Of a stretch of DNA of 64,000 nucleotides, positions 17,667 through 26,774 are shown piece after piece (position 1 is the first letter of the stretch; each line of letters begins with the position of its first letter). Source of the stretch: Planctomycetaceae bacterium. Its GTDB lineage: Bacteria > Planctomycetota > Planctomycetia > Planctomycetales > Planctomycetaceae. The stretch is from positions 22,296 through 86,295 of the forward strand of contig JABURQ010000051.1 of assembly GCA_014762625.1 (NCBI GenBank), in the 5' to 3' direction. The position numbers and the translations under genes are program-made. The notes below the pieces were generated by a model. That model was given only the letters and a program-made list of their open reading frames with translations. It ran no database searches and had not been told where the DNA came from.

Positions 17667-19244
17667 ATGCGCTTTCTCGTCGCCAGCTTCTTGACAGTTC
17701 TATTTTCGTCTCATGGCCTCGCTCAGGAGGCCTCTTCAAGTCCGGATTCCAACAAGCTGCCGTTCAAAATATCTCCAGAGACCACTTACATCACTGAACC
17801 ACTCACGAAAGAAGGTCGAGTGGACTACGGGGCGGCTCTTAATCAGATGATGAAGAAGGGAGTCACCCCCGAAACAAATGCCGCCGTTTATTACTGGCGA
17901 GCCATGGGACCTCAGCCGGATGGTCTCGAATCGGAAGAATTTCTTGAGAATCTCAAACAGGAACTGGGGATCGATCCATTTTCCGAAAACGGCCCCTACA
18001 TGGTAAATTTCAGACCGCCACAGAAAGCAGTGGATGCGGGTCAGGATCCGTTCGCCGATTATAACGCGGCTTTAGGGAGTCCCTGGAAATCGGATGATTA
18101 TCCGAGTGTCAAAAAATGGATCGATTTGAATCAGGAACCTCTCGATATTGTTTTGGAGGGAACCCGACAACCTCACTATTTCCGTCCCATTGTCAAAACA
18201 GCTAACGAGGAGCTACTCCTGACAACTTTACTTCCCGATATTCAACAGATGCGCGAGTTGGCTCGGTTGTTGAGTGCTCGTGCTATGTTGGCAATTGGAG
18301 AAGCACGTTTTGAAGATGCCTCAAGCGATCTCATTGCCCTGCACCGATTGGCCCGTCACGTCGGTCAGGGAGCGACCATGATCGAATTACTGGTGGGAGT
18401 TGCGATTGACGCTGTCGCTCGTGAAGGAGACTTACAACTGATCAATTGCGAAACCATCAGTGTGGAGCAATTGAAGGCTCATCAAAAGAGTCTCTCTGAA
18501 TTACCCACACTTGCACATTGTGATCGGGCCATGACATCAGAACGCATGTTTAATTTAGATGAATTACAGACGATTGCCACCGGAAATCCAAAATCCGAGC
18601 AAGGCAAAACTTTTCTCTCTTTTGCAGGTCTCGATGCGTCTTCCACAATGGGTGCGATACTGTCAGAAATGTTCCAACACAGTATCGACTGGAATGTAGT
18701 TTTCACGGGGATTAATGACTATCACGATAGCGTCGGAGAGGCGCTCTCTCTAGATTCTTTCGCCAAACGTTTCGAGACCATAAAACAGTTGAATCAGGAG
18801 TTGCAGGCGGAATACCAACAAGCGAACCGTCCTTCCGCCTTGGCGCTCTCCGTCCTGTTCTCGCCTCAATGCCGGGGAAACCATATTCGTTTGGTGTTGC
18901 TGTCGTTACTGACACCGGCCCTCGAACAGGTGGTGGTGGCGCAAACGCGAGGAAATTCCAATGCCCCCTTGACCGAAACGGCATTTGCGGTGGCTGCCTA
19001 CCAAAAACGCGAAGGCAAGCTTCCCGACAATCTCCAGCAGTTGATACCTGCGGATCTTGCCGAGATTCCTCTCGATCCCTTCACGGGGCAGCCGGTCCAT
19101 TATCTCGTCAACAATGACGCAGCCACCATTTATTGCCTCGGCAAAAATCTCCAGGACGACAAAGGAATCACGCAACAGGAAAATCGCAATGAGTATGACA
19201 TCGTGGTGCGAATTCCGAAGCAGGAACCGGTCCTTGCGAACTGA
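17667..19244 (+). CDS. Exported protein of unknown function
   Basis: About 525 residues with a signal peptide (residues 1-20, ending G-L-A-Q). No catalytic motif was recognised. The middle is helical, and the C-terminus ends with a pattern frequent in planctomycete secreted proteins: A-V-A-A-Y-Q-K-R-E-G-K-L-P-D, then L-D-P-F-T-G-Q-P and I-Y-C-L-G. This resembles the end of type II secretion pseudopilin-like proteins, but no N-terminal prepilin cleavage site is present. ATG 17667 was chosen because GGGAG lies seven bases upstream. Its stop abuts the stop of hemL, which runs in the opposite direction, with no bases between. Confidence 0.75.
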   Translation: MRFLVASFLTVLFSSHGLAQEASSSPDSNKLPFKISPETTYITEPLTKEGRVDYGAALNQMMKKGVTPETNAAVYYWRAMGPQPDGLESEEFLENLKQELGIDPFSENGPYMVNFRPPQKAVDAGQDPFADYNAALGSPWKSDDYPSVKKWIDLNQEPLDIVLEGTRQPHYFRPIVKTANEELLLTTLLPDIQQMRELARLLSARAMLAIGEARFEDASSDLIALHRLARHVGQGATMIELLVGVAIDAVAREGDLQLINCETISVEQLKAHQKSLSELPTLAHCDRAMTSERMFNLDELQTIATGNPKSEQGKTFLSFAGLDASSTMGAILSEMFQHSIDWNVVFTGINDYHDSVGEALSLDSFAKRFETIKQLNQELQAEYQQANRPSALALSVLFSPQCRGNHIRLVLLSLLTPALEQVVVAQTRGNSNAPLTETAFAVAAYQKREGKLPDNLQQLIPADLAEIPLDPFTGQPVHYLVNNDAATIYCLGKNLQDDKGITQQENRNEYDIVVRIPKQEPVLAN

Positions 19245-20543
19245 TTATCCTGCCGCCAGTTCCCGCATCACTTCCTGTGCCGCCGCGATCGTTTTCTGAA
19301 TATCGTCTTCCGAGTGGACTGCCGACACGAAGTTGGCTTCAAACTGACTGCACGGCAGATAAACGCCGCGTTCCATCATGCCCCAGAAGTAGCTGGCGAA
19401 CATCTCGGTATTGTTCTTCGCAGAAACCGTGTAACTGGTGACTTCTTCGGGGTTAAAGAAGAGCGTGAACATGCTGCCGACCTGTGCCGTCGAGTGCGGA
19501 AGTCCAGCGTTCTCAGCCGCCGCACTCAATCCACTGACGAGCGTTCGCGTCGTCTCTTCGAGTTTCGGATAGGGGTCGGTCTCTTTCAGTTTTCGCAACA
19601 TGGCGAGTCCACTGGCCATGGCAACCGGATTGCCCGATAGCGTCCCCGCTTGATAGACGGGCCCTGTGGGAGAGATGGAGGCCATCACTTCGGCCTTTCC
19701 GCCATAGGCTCCGACCGGCATTCCCCCGCCGATGATCTTTCCGAGAGTCGTCAGATCGGGAGTGACGCCGAATCGCTCCTGAGCGCCACCCAGGGCGACC
19801 CGAAAGCCGGTCATTACTTCATCGAAGATCAACAGTGCTCCGTGTTCGGTGCAAAGTTCGCGTAGCCCTTCGAGAAAACCTGACTGAGGCGCTACGCATC
19901 CCATATTCCCGACGACCGGCTCGAGAATGATCCCTGCGATGTTCGGTCCTTCCTGGGCAAATACCTCCCGGCACTGTTCCAGATTATTGTATTCCAGCAC
20001 AATCGTATCCTGAGTGCATCCCGCGGGAATACCGGGACTCGACGGCGTCCCCAACGTCAACGCTCCGCTCCCTGCCTGAACGAGAAGGGCATCGACGTGT
20101 CCGTGATAGCAGCCGGCGAATTTGATAATTTTGTCTCGACCGGTATGCCCGCGGGCGAGACGAATCGCCGACATCGTCGCTTCCGTTCCGGAATTCACCA
20201 TGCGGACTTTTTCGATCGACGGCACGAGTTCGACGATCAATTCCGCCATCTCGGTTTCCAGAGTCGTCGGAGCTCCGAAACTCGTTCCGACTTTCAAAGC
20301 ATCCTCAATCGCCGCGATGACGTCAGGATCTCGGTGCCCCAGAATGTGAGGTCCCCAGGAGCCGATAAAATCGATCAGTTGATTTCCGTCGATGTCGTAG
20401 AGATAGGCACCCTGTCCGCGTTCGATAATCAGAGGCTCACCGCCGACGACCCCGAAGGCCCGCGCGGGTGAATTGACGCCTCCTGGAATCACGCGGGAAG
20501 CTCGTTGAAAGTGTTCCTGACTTTTGGTTCGATTGAGTGTCAT
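19245..20543 (-). CDS. hemL: Glutamate-1-semialdehyde 2,1-aminomutase
   Basis: A 432-residue PLP enzyme that converts glutamate-1-semialdehyde to 5-aminolevulinate, the C5 route into haem. Family motifs: G-G-V-N-S-P-A-R-A near the N-terminus, M-V-N-S-G-T-E-A-T, the D-E-V-M-T-G-F-R substrate loop, and the PLP lysine in [12 protein letters not shown]. Length is normal. ftsY lies only 21 bases upstream on the same strand, so the two are probably co-transcribed. Confidence 0.97.
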   Translation of the reverse strand: MTLNRTKSQEHFQRASRVIPGGVNSPARAFGVVGGEPLIIERGQGAYLYDIDGNQLIDFIGSWGPHILGHRDPDVIAAIEDALKVGTSFGAPTTLETEMAELIVELVPSIEKVRMVNSGTEATMSAIRLARGHTGRDKIIKFAGCYHGHVDALLVQAGSGALTLGTPSSPGIPAGCTQDTIVLEYNNLEQCREVFAQEGPNIAGIILEPVVGNMGCVAPQSGFLEGLRELCTEHGALLIFDEVMTGFRVALGGAQERFGVTPDLTTLGKIIGGGMPVGAYGGKAEVMASISPTGPVYQAGTLSGNPVAMASGLAMLRKLKETDPYPKLEETTRTLVSGLSAAAENAGLPHSTAQVGSMFTLFFNPEEVTSYTVSAKNNTEMFASYFWGMMERGVYLPCSQFEANFVSAVHSEDDIQKTIAAAQEVMRELAAG

Positions 20544-20564
20544 CTTGAGATCACCGTTCGTTGT

Positions 20565-21506
20565 TTATTGTTCGAGCAAAGCGTCGACGAAAGATTTGGG
20601 ATCGAAGATTTGCAGATCGTCGATCTGTTCCCCGACACCGACATATTTGACCGGGATGCCCATTTTCTGTCGGATGGCAACGACGACGCCTCCCTTAGCG
20701 GTACCGTCCAGCTTCGCGAGGATTAACCCGGTGCAATCAACGGCTTCGGAGAAGTTCGTCGCCTGCGAGATACCGTTTTGTCCGGTCGTTGCATCCAAGA
20801 CGAGCAGCCGTTCGTGGGGAGCGCCGGGGATCACTTTATCGACGACCCGCCGGATCTTACCCAGTTCGTCCATCAGATTCTTTTGTGTCTGCAGGCGACC
20901 GGCGGTATCGATGATGATCACATCGGCTCCCGTCTCCAGACCTTTTTGACAGGCGATATGCGCCACACTGGCGGGATCGGAGCCGCTCGGTTGAGTCACG
21001 ATCTCGCAGCCGATGCGTTGGCTCCATAAGGTCAATTGTTCGACGGCCGCCGCCCGGAACGTGTCCCCCGCACCGAGAATCACCTTCTTGCCGGCATTGT
21101 GCAGGTAATTCGCGAGTTTCCCGATACTGGTCGTTTTCCCGGCACCGTTGACACCGGTGACAAGAATCACCGTCGGCCCGTCGGTTTGGATGTTCAAAGG
21201 GGAGAGGGGGTCTTCCACATCCCAGACGTCCTGCCCTTCCCCTGCCAGCAAACTGATCAGTTTCGAGCTGACCGTTTCCCAGATCGCGTCGATGTCAACG
21301 GTCCGCCCGCCGTGCTTTTCTCGAAGTTCATTGATGATGGATGTGGCGGCGGAGACTCCCATATCGGATTGAATCAGCCGGGCTTCAAATTGTTCCAGCT
21401 TTTCGTCGTCGAGAATCTCCCCTGCCTTGAACAGGTCGCGCACATCAGTCCGCAAGACATCGCGTGTCTTCTGTAAGCCTTTTTTCAGCCGGTCGAAAAG
21501 TCCCAT
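20565..21506 (-). CDS. ftsY: Signal recognition particle receptor FtsY
   Basis: A 313-residue SRP GTPase that docks SRP-ribosome complexes at the membrane for co-translational insertion. The NG domain is complete: P-loop G-V-N-G-A-G-K-T-T at about 118-126, D-T-A-G-R (G3) and the closing G-V-G-E-Q-I-D-D-L segment. The acidic A domain found in enterobacteria is absent, leaving only a short amphipathic N-terminus (G-L-F-D-R-L-K-K-G-L), as in many other phyla. It sits between rhaB upstream and hemL downstream. Confidence 0.97.
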   Translation of the reverse strand: MGLFDRLKKGLQKTRDVLRTDVRDLFKAGEILDDEKLEQFEARLIQSDMGVSAATSIINELREKHGGRTVDIDAIWETVSSKLISLLAGEGQDVWDVEDPLSPLNIQTDGPTVILVTGVNGAGKTTSIGKLANYLHNAGKKVILGAGDTFRAAAVEQLTLWSQRIGCEIVTQPSGSDPASVAHIACQKGLETGADVIIIDTAGRLQTQKNLMDELGKIRRVVDKVIPGAPHERLLVLDATTGQNGISQATNFSEAVDCTGLILAKLDGTAKGGVVVAIRQKMGIPVKYVGVGEQIDDLQIFDPKSFVDALLEQ

Positions 21507-21556
21507 GCGGTTTGGAATCCTGGTGTTGTTTCTGAGAGGAATGCTGACAGAGTGAG

Positions 21557-23041
21557 TCAGTCGATGAGTGAGACGAATCGCTCGAAAGCTTCTTTCCAGC
21601 GAGACGTATTCGTCGGTTCGTATTGTTTAATCGAAGCGGAATTATGGACGACCTGCCGAATTTCCGACAGGGAGCCGATTTCTCCCAGCGAGCGAGCCTG
21701 CACCAGAACATTTCCCATCACGGTTCCTTCGACGGGACCGGCAATGACAGGTCGTCCGCAGGAATTCGCGGCGAACTGATTGAGGAGTTCATTTTGGCAA
21801 CCGCCGCCCACAATGTGGATCACTTCGATCGGAGTTCCCGTCAGCTCTTCGAGCTGGCCGAGGACGACGCGGTATTTCAATGCCAGGCTCTCGAACGCAC
21901 AGCGTGCTAACTGGCCTTCCGTTTCCGGTTCCGGCTGTCCATGCTTCCGGCACCATTCACGAATCGCGGTCGGCATGTCGGCAGGACTGAGAAACATGGG
22001 ATCGTCCGGATTGATGAGTGACCGGAACGGCTCTGCGACCGACGCCCGTTGAACGAGTTGCGAGTAATCGATCGTTTTACCGGAGCGTTCGATCGATTCC
22101 CGGATCTGAGTGATCAACCAGAGCCCCATAATGTTTTTGAGCAGGCGGTAGGTACCGTCAACGCCTCCTTCGTTGGTGACGTTTAGTTCCAACGCTCGTG
22201 GTGACAGGATCGCGTCTTGAACCTCCACCCCCAACAACGACCAGGTCCCGGAACTGAGATAGGCCCAGTTCGGCGTTCCCGTCAATTCCGTCGGGACCGC
22301 CACAACGGCGGCTCCCGTGTCGTGCGTGGCGGGAGCGATCACATCTATCCGAGGCAGGCCCGTTCGTTCGGCGACATCCTTGCGCAATTGTCCCAGCTTG
22401 GTCCCCGGATTGACGACCTCCCCAAACATCTCGGTCGGTATGTCAAATTTTCCTAAGAGGTCGTACGACCAATCTCGCGAACTGGGGTCGTAACATTGAC
22501 TGGTCGTGGCATTCGTAAACTCAACCACCTGACTCCCCGAGAGACACCAGTTGAAAAAGTCGGGCATCATCAGGAATCGATCCGCCATCGACATCAATTC
22601 AGGGTTCGACTCCTGCATCGCAATCAATTGATACAGTGTGTTGATTTGCATGAACTGCAAACCGGTAGCAGCGAAGATGTCTTCGCGAGCAACACGCTGA
22701 AACGCCTTCTCCATCATGCCGTCGGTGCGAGGATCGCGATAATTATAAGGCTGCCCCAGGATTTCCCCGGTCTTCGACAGCAAGACATAATCCACCCCCC
22801 AGGTATCGACGCCAACCGACGCGATATCCGAACCGAACTCCTGTTTGGCTCGCAGCAGCCCTTCCTGGATGCCGGTCCAGAGATGGAGAACGTCCCAGCG
22901 CAAAGAACCTGCCAGATTCACCGGGCCGTTGGAAAATCGATGTAACTCCTTGAGTTCGACTTTGTCACCATCGAACAAACCGGCCACGACACGTCCGCTG
23001 GACGCTCCCAAGTCGACTCCCAGATAACATCGCGCTGTCAT
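21557..23041 (-). CDS. rhaB: Rhamnulokinase (FGGY family)
   Basis: About 494 residues. FGGY carbohydrate kinase with the N-terminal phosphate loop [12 protein letters not shown] and the C-terminal G-G-G-C-Q-N motif characteristic of RhaB. It phosphorylates L-rhamnulose at O-1 before aldolase cleavage. The start was placed at 23041 because the family N-terminus begins there; the longer frame adds 36 unrelated residues. No rhamnose isomerase, aldolase or regulator is in the window. The downstream gene is ftsY, 50 bases away. Confidence 0.92.
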   Translation of the reverse strand: MTARCYLGVDLGASSGRVVAGLFDGDKVELKELHRFSNGPVNLAGSLRWDVLHLWTGIQEGLLRAKQEFGSDIASVGVDTWGVDYVLLSKTGEILGQPYNYRDPRTDGMMEKAFQRVAREDIFAATGLQFMQINTLYQLIAMQESNPELMSMADRFLMMPDFFNWCLSGSQVVEFTNATTSQCYDPSSRDWSYDLLGKFDIPTEMFGEVVNPGTKLGQLRKDVAERTGLPRIDVIAPATHDTGAAVVAVPTELTGTPNWAYLSSGTWSLLGVEVQDAILSPRALELNVTNEGGVDGTYRLLKNIMGLWLITQIRESIERSGKTIDYSQLVQRASVAEPFRSLINPDDPMFLSPADMPTAIREWCRKHGQPEPETEGQLARCAFESLALKYRVVLGQLEELTGTPIEVIHIVGGGCQNELLNQFAANSCGRPVIAGPVEGTVMGNVLVQARSLGEIGSLSEIRQVVHNSASIKQYEPTNTSRWKEAFERFVSLID

Positions 23042-23133
23042 CAGTTCACTCTTCAAATCTGTGTGTGAAGGCAAGAATTTCTTCGGATCGCCATGATAAC
23101 GGGATTCGTGGGCAGATGAAATCCGCGCAAAAA

Positions 23134-23165
23134 GAAACGCTGTGGCCAAACAACCACAGCGTTTC
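23134..23165 (-). terminator. Rho-independent terminator of the small lipoprotein gene
   Basis: A perfect 12-bp stem, GAAACGCTGTGG (23134-23145) with CCACAGCGTTTC (23154-23165), has an 8-base loop. On the minus strand it is followed by CTTTTT. It stands 21 bases after the lipoprotein stop codon and ends that transcript before rhaB. Confidence 0.88.
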
Positions 23166-23185
23166 GGTCAGGTCGTGAAACCTGT

Positions 23186-23383
23186 TTATTCAGTCGCTGA
23201 GGTGCCTTCGGCTTCAGCGCCATCTTCAGCGGGAGCTTCATCGCCGGCGGGAGCTTCTTCAGCAGCGGAACTCTCATCTCCAGCAGGAGCTTCTTCAGCC
23301 GGAGGAGCACAGCCGACAGCTGCAAAAGAAACACAAACCACGCTCACCAGAGCGGCAAATTTTTTCAGTACATCAAGCTTCAT
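23186..23383 (-). CDS. Small acidic Ala/Glu/Pro-rich lipoprotein
   Basis: A 65-residue protein. Residues 1-25 form a lipoprotein signal with lipobox A-A-V-G-C, so the mature protein is only about 41 residues, nearly all Ala, Glu, Pro, Gly, Asp and Ser. It contains two near-copies of E-E-A-P-A-G-D-E. No fold or catalytic residue is expected. The start at 23383 is favoured by GGGA upstream and by the signal peptide; a longer frame to 23470 would bury it. The strong terminator just downstream supports a monocistronic gene. Function is unknown; an envelope spacer or highly expressed surface lipopeptide is possible. Confidence 0.8.
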   Translation of the reverse strand: MKLDVLKKFAALVSVVCVSFAAVGCAPPAEEAPAGDESSAAEEAPAGDEAPAEDGAEAEGTSATE

Positions 23384-23552
23384 CTCAGTATCCCTTTTCA
23401 AAATTCGATATTCAAACAGCCTATTCTCTCGAAAGAACTGACTGCTCCGGCCACTTAGCCGGTTTCTCACCTTATGAGCCTATTTAATGGCCTGATCCGC
23501 AGAAATGCAACCAAACCACACTCTCTGGAGGGATAGCAGCCTGAAATGAACA

Positions 23553-24218
23553 CTATTGAACGTCATCCTCAACAGAATCCGGAATGTGCTCGCCTGTCAG
23601 TTCATCGAAATGGGCCGCCATCAGAGCGTCGAGCTCTTGTCCCGGAGCCAGATTTCCCTCTGGCACCACCATCCGATAGAGCGACTCCACCATTTGCACC
23701 GCGACTTCTTTCAGGTGAGTTTCGAGAACGAGATTCAATTGTCGGCGGGTCTCACGAGATTGGTTGATACTTTTTGCATTCTCAATCACCCCTTCAGGCG
23801 ATAAAGCCCCCCCGACACCGAATGTGCTGTAGAGTTCGTCCCACTCACGATCCGACCAGTCTCGGAACAAGTGTGGGTGCTCTTCCTGGATCGACCGAAT
23901 TTCACGGTTTGTTTCACGATTGAATCGACCGGAACCCTCTGAAAAGGCGGGCGAGGAGAGGGAACCGAAAGACGAGTCTCCCCACAGAAATCGGTCCAGC
24001 GACATTTCAAAGGCTTCCGCAAGGCTTGTGAGCGTGGTGATTCGCGGACGACGGCTGTTCTCCTGACGAAGATTGTAGAGAGTCGTCCGAGAAATATCCG
24101 CTCGGCGAGCCAACTCGACCTCGTCCCATCCGCGCTCCATGCAGCAGGCGCGAATGCGTCGCGCAATTTGACGAACGTCAGGCAATTCTCCCGGCTTTCG
24201 TGGTTTCGAGACAGCCAT
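23553..24218 (-). CDS. XRE-family HTH transcriptional regulator
   Basis: A 221-residue protein with a helix-turn-helix domain at about residues 17-82 (V-E-L-A-R-R-A-D-I-S-R-T-T-L-Y-N-L is the recognition core) and a C-terminal domain with no recognised family, rich in Glu/Arg helices. It is divergent from the small-gene set starting at 24371; GGGAG lies eight bases before its ATG. The intergenic region carries five TGAACA half-sites, so autoregulation and control of the facing genes are likely. No protease or phage-repressor cleavage motif was seen. Confidence 0.88.
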   Translation of the reverse strand: MAVSKPRKPGELPDVRQIARRIRACCMERGWDEVELARRADISRTTLYNLRQENSRRPRITTLTSLAEAFEMSLDRFLWGDSSFGSLSSPAFSEGSGRFNRETNREIRSIQEEHPHLFRDWSDREWDELYSTFGVGGALSPEGVIENAKSINQSRETRRQLNLVLETHLKEVAVQMVESLYRMVVPEGNLAPGQELDALMAAHFDELTGEHIPDSVEDDVQ

Positions 24219-24239
24219 GAGTCAAGCTCCCAAAAAAAC

Positions 24240-24309
24240 TGAACAAAATGGTGAACATTTTTGAACAATACTATTGAACATCCATAAACCTAATGTATAA
24301 TATTGTTCA
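24240..24309. promoter_or_regulatory. Cluster of five TGAACA half-sites (putative XRE operators)
   Basis: TGAACA occurs at 24240-24245, 24252-24257, 24262-24267 and 24275-24280, and in inverted form (TGTTCA) at 24304-24309. Copy spacing is 10-13 bases, roughly one helical turn, so the direct repeats fall on about the same DNA face. The fourth copy overlaps the -35 box and the fifth lies just after the -10 box of the plus-strand promoter, an arrangement suited to repression. Confidence 0.65.
24274..24301 (+). promoter_or_regulatory. Sigma-70-like promoter of the small-gene set
   Basis: TTGAAC (24274-24279) and a perfect TATAAT (24296-24301) are separated by 16 bases. Transcripts would begin near 24308 and reach the first gene at 24371 through a leader of about 60 bases. 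Confidence 0.7.
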
Positions 24310-24370
24310 CTTCCTGTCAAATCGCTTCGACAACACGTTTTTCAAGGTTTTTCATAAAGGAGGCAAGCAT

Positions 24371-24682
24371 ATGGTTCGCGAAACGCGATTCTCGTTCGAC
24401 CAGAATTCCCCGCATCGACACGATCCACCGCCTGATGATTTCACCGAGGAGGACGACCTCTTTCTCGATGCCTTCTCTCAGCCGACAGCTCGGGACAGCT
24501 CAGCAAGGAATCAACGCAAACGGGTTCGCCCGAAGAAATCAGATCGGGGAGAGAGTTCAAACGCTCGCTCCTCATCCAGCGTCGAATCGACTGATGGAGA
24601 GCGACGAGGGCACCTGGCCGATGCGGATTGGCTGAATCCTCCCCAATCACCCCGTCAACGTTCTTCGCGCAAATCGGCGTGA
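24371..24682 (+). CDS. Small charged protein, unknown function
   Basis: A 103-residue protein with an acidic middle (D-F-T-E-E-D-D-L-F-L-D-A-F) and a basic, Ser/Arg-rich C-terminal half (R-K-R-V-R-P-K-K), probably mostly disordered. No family was recognised. The start is well determined: AAAGGAGG at 24356-24363 stands seven bases before ATG 24371, by far the best ribosome-binding site in this part of the window, which suggests strong translation once the promoter is derepressed. First gene of the set facing the XRE regulator. Confidence 0.7.
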   Translation: MVRETRFSFDQNSPHRHDPPPDDFTEEDDLFLDAFSQPTARDSSARNQRKRVRPKKSDRGESSNARSSSSVESTDGERRGHLADADWLNPPQSPRQRSSRKSA

Positions 24683-24741
24683 TTGAGAAGTGTGGTCCTG
24701 CTTTCTATTTCAATTCCATCTCATCAATCGAGGCAACTCTT

Positions 24742-24912
24742 ATGGAAAATCCGAACAATGAACTCCGCAAGCAGATTTCGATTTTCATCCCCCTCTCGGA
24801 CTGGAAAGCCATTCGTCTCGAAGCGGCTCGTCAGAAAATCCCGATGACCGAACTCTGTCGTCGCTGGATGAAAAAAGACATGCAACGTTTGAGAAGTCAG
24901 GAGCGAATCTGA
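24742..24912 (+). CDS. Ribbon-helix-helix-like small DNA-binding protein
   Basis: A 56-residue protein. The segment K-Q-I-S-I-F-I-P-L-S-D-W-K-A-I-R-L-E-A-A followed by a second helix (M-T-E-L-C-R-R-W-M) fits the beta-alpha-alpha pattern of RHH/CopG/Arc-type domains. These bind DNA as dimers and often act as antitoxins or plasmid copy-number regulators; no toxin partner of known type is adjacent. GAGGCAA precedes ATG 24742. The gap to the previous gene is 59 bases, so it is probably in the same transcript. Confidence 0.65.
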   Translation: MENPNNELRKQISIFIPLSDWKAIRLEAARQKIPMTELCRRWMKKDMQRLRSQERI

Positions 24913-24968
24913 TCTTCTCTGGATTTCCTCCGCTCTATTGAGCCTCTCACTAACGAAAGTAATCGACT

Positions 24969-25400
24969 ATGAAAAATACCCTTTCTCGCAATGCCTATCC
25001 GAGCGATCTGACTCAAGCCCAGTGGGATGAAATTGACCTGCTCCTTCCACGAGAATCCGAACAGGGTCGAGCGCGTGAACACTCACTCCGCGAAGTCGTC
25101 AATGCGATGAATTACCGTTGGACGACAGGCTGTTCCTGGCGCATGTTGCCGCACGATTTCCCTGTCTGGCAGACGGTGTACTCCTATTTTCGCACATGGC
25201 AATCGCTGGGACTGTTGGGAGAGATCCGTCGCATTCTCCTCAGCCGCAAACTCAGAAATCGCTCCTCCAAGCGCGCTCCCGAGATGCCCGAAACGACGTC
25301 CCCGGAGAGACCGCTCTCCACTTCGGAGAGTCCGAGACCGTTACCCGAAGCGACTTCTCCCCGGCTGACATCTTCCCACTGGCCGACGGAATCGGTCTAG
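24969..25400 (+). CDS. Stand-alone IS5-type transposase N-terminal domain (DUF4096)
   Basis: A 143-residue protein. Residues about 8-85 match the N-terminal domain of IS4/IS5-family transposases: Y-P-S-D-L-T-Q-A-Q-W, V-V-N-A-M-N-Y-R-W-T-T-G-C-S-W-R-M-L-P-H-D-F-P, then Y-S-Y-F-R-T-W. The DDE catalytic domain is absent, replaced by a Pro/Ser/Thr/Glu-rich tail of about 50 residues. No catalytic remnant was seen downstream and no terminal inverted repeats were found. This looks like a domesticated DNA-binding domain and not a recent IS fragment, although an old truncated IS cannot be ruled out. It lies 56 bases after the RHH-like gene. Confidence 0.72.
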   Translation: MKNTLSRNAYPSDLTQAQWDEIDLLLPRESEQGRAREHSLREVVNAMNYRWTTGCSWRMLPHDFPVWQTVYSYFRTWQSLGLLGEIRRILLSRKLRNRSSKRAPEMPETTSPERPLSTSESPRPLPEATSPRLTSSHWPTESV

Positions 25401-25523
25401 TGACCTCGAAGATCGTAACGATTACGCGATTCTTACGGGCCGGTCAAAAGATTCGTGGAAGAACTCTTTCAGACCCCCTGCCAGAGTAGTCCTGCTCCCG
25501 CTTCTCAGGCTAGAATAATTTCC

Positions 25524-26678
25524 ATGGCAGGAAATTCGTTCGGACAAGCATTTCGGATCACGACGGCCGGCGAAAGCCATGGTCCAGGGAATCTTGTGAT
25601 CATTGACGGAGTTCCCCCCGGCATTCCTCTCTCTGTGGAGGAACTGCAGGTCGAACTGGATCGCCGACGTCCGGGGCAAAGCAAGATCACCACCCAACGA
25701 AAAGAACCGGATACGCCGCAGTTTCTCTCGGGGATGTTTGAAGGCCACACTACGGGAACATCGCTGGCAATTCTCATCCCCAACAAAGATCAACGTTCGC
25801 GGGATTATTCCGAGATCAAAGACAAATATCGACCGGGGCACGCGGATTATTCATTCGACGCCAAATATGGTCGACGCGATTATCGGGGGGGAGGTCGCTC
25901 CAGCGCTCGCGAAACGACCGTGCGGGTCGCCGCGGGTGTCGTGGCGAGCAAAATATTGAAACTCGAATGTAATGCACGGGTGCAAGGTTACGTCACCCAG
26001 ATTGGAGATATCAAAGCCGAGATCCCCGATCCCGCCACCATCACGCGCGAATTGGTCGAGCAACTGCCGGACGGCAGCCAAAACATCGTCCGTTGCCCCG
26101 ACCACATCGCTGCGGAGAAGATGGTGAACTTGATTGATGATTTACGTATGGAATGCAACTCCATCGGCGGGATTGCGGAGATCGTGGCGACCGGCGTGCC
26201 GGCGGGACTGGGGGAACCGGTTTTCGATAAGATCAAAGCCGATCTTGCCAAAGCCCTGTTCTCGTTACCGGCGGTGTTGGGAGTCGAGTACGGCATCGGT
26301 TTCGGCTGTGCCACGATGACCGGCAGCGAACACAACGATTTGTTTGAACCGGATACCTCCAACGCACCGGTCATTCAAAAAGATGTCGCCGGCGTCAAAA
26401 CGACGACCAACCGACATGGGGGAATGCTGGGCGGTATCACGACCGGAATGCCGATCGTTCTTCGAGCAGCCGTCAAACCGACCAGCAGCTTGCCGATCGA
26501 ACAGAAAACCGTCACTCGTTCCGGCGAAGAAACCACCATCAGCACCAAAGGACGCCACGACCCGTGCCTGTTGCCTCGTTTCGTTCCAATGGCCGAGGCG
26601 ATGGTCGCGATTGTGCTGGCCGATCACTGGCTGCGATGGAAAGCCCAATGTGGACGTATCAGTCCTGACCGTGGCTGA
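25524..26678 (+). CDS. aroC: Chorismate synthase
   Basis: A 384-residue enzyme that converts EPSP to chorismate, the last shikimate step, using reduced FMN. Signature blocks: G-E-S-H-G near the start, the R-P-G-Q-S basic loop, the Y-R-G-G-G-R-S-S-A-R-E-T signature, and the C-terminal R-H-D-P-C region. ATG 25524 gives the canonical N-terminus (M-A-G-N-S-F-G); the frame opens further upstream but adds only non-family residues. It feeds the tryptophan pathway represented by trpBA at 5723, though the genes are 18 kb apart. Confidence 0.97.
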   Translation: MAGNSFGQAFRITTAGESHGPGNLVIIDGVPPGIPLSVEELQVELDRRRPGQSKITTQRKEPDTPQFLSGMFEGHTTGTSLAILIPNKDQRSRDYSEIKDKYRPGHADYSFDAKYGRRDYRGGGRSSARETTVRVAAGVVASKILKLECNARVQGYVTQIGDIKAEIPDPATITRELVEQLPDGSQNIVRCPDHIAAEKMVNLIDDLRMECNSIGGIAEIVATGVPAGLGEPVFDKIKADLAKALFSLPAVLGVEYGIGFGCATMTGSEHNDLFEPDTSNAPVIQKDVAGVKTTTNRHGGMLGGITTGMPIVLRAAVKPTSSLPIEQKTVTRSGEETTISTKGRHDPCLLPRFVPMAEAMVAIVLADHWLRWKAQCGRISPDRG

Positions 26679-26774
26679 ATTAAGAACTCCCGGATTTCCT
26701 TTGAACGACTTGGCGGGAGATGCTCTAATTTCTGGTAACGATCCGTTCCGACTTTCTTCTATCACACGAGGGTC

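Noticed and set aside
23186..23383. CRISPR-like or tandem DNA repeat in the small lipoprotein gene
   Set aside because: The repeated GGAGCTTC-type units simply encode repeated Ala/Glu/Pro residues; there are no unique spacers.
24969..25523. A complete insertion sequence around the DUF4096 gene
   Set aside because: No terminal inverted repeats, target duplication or catalytic domain was found.
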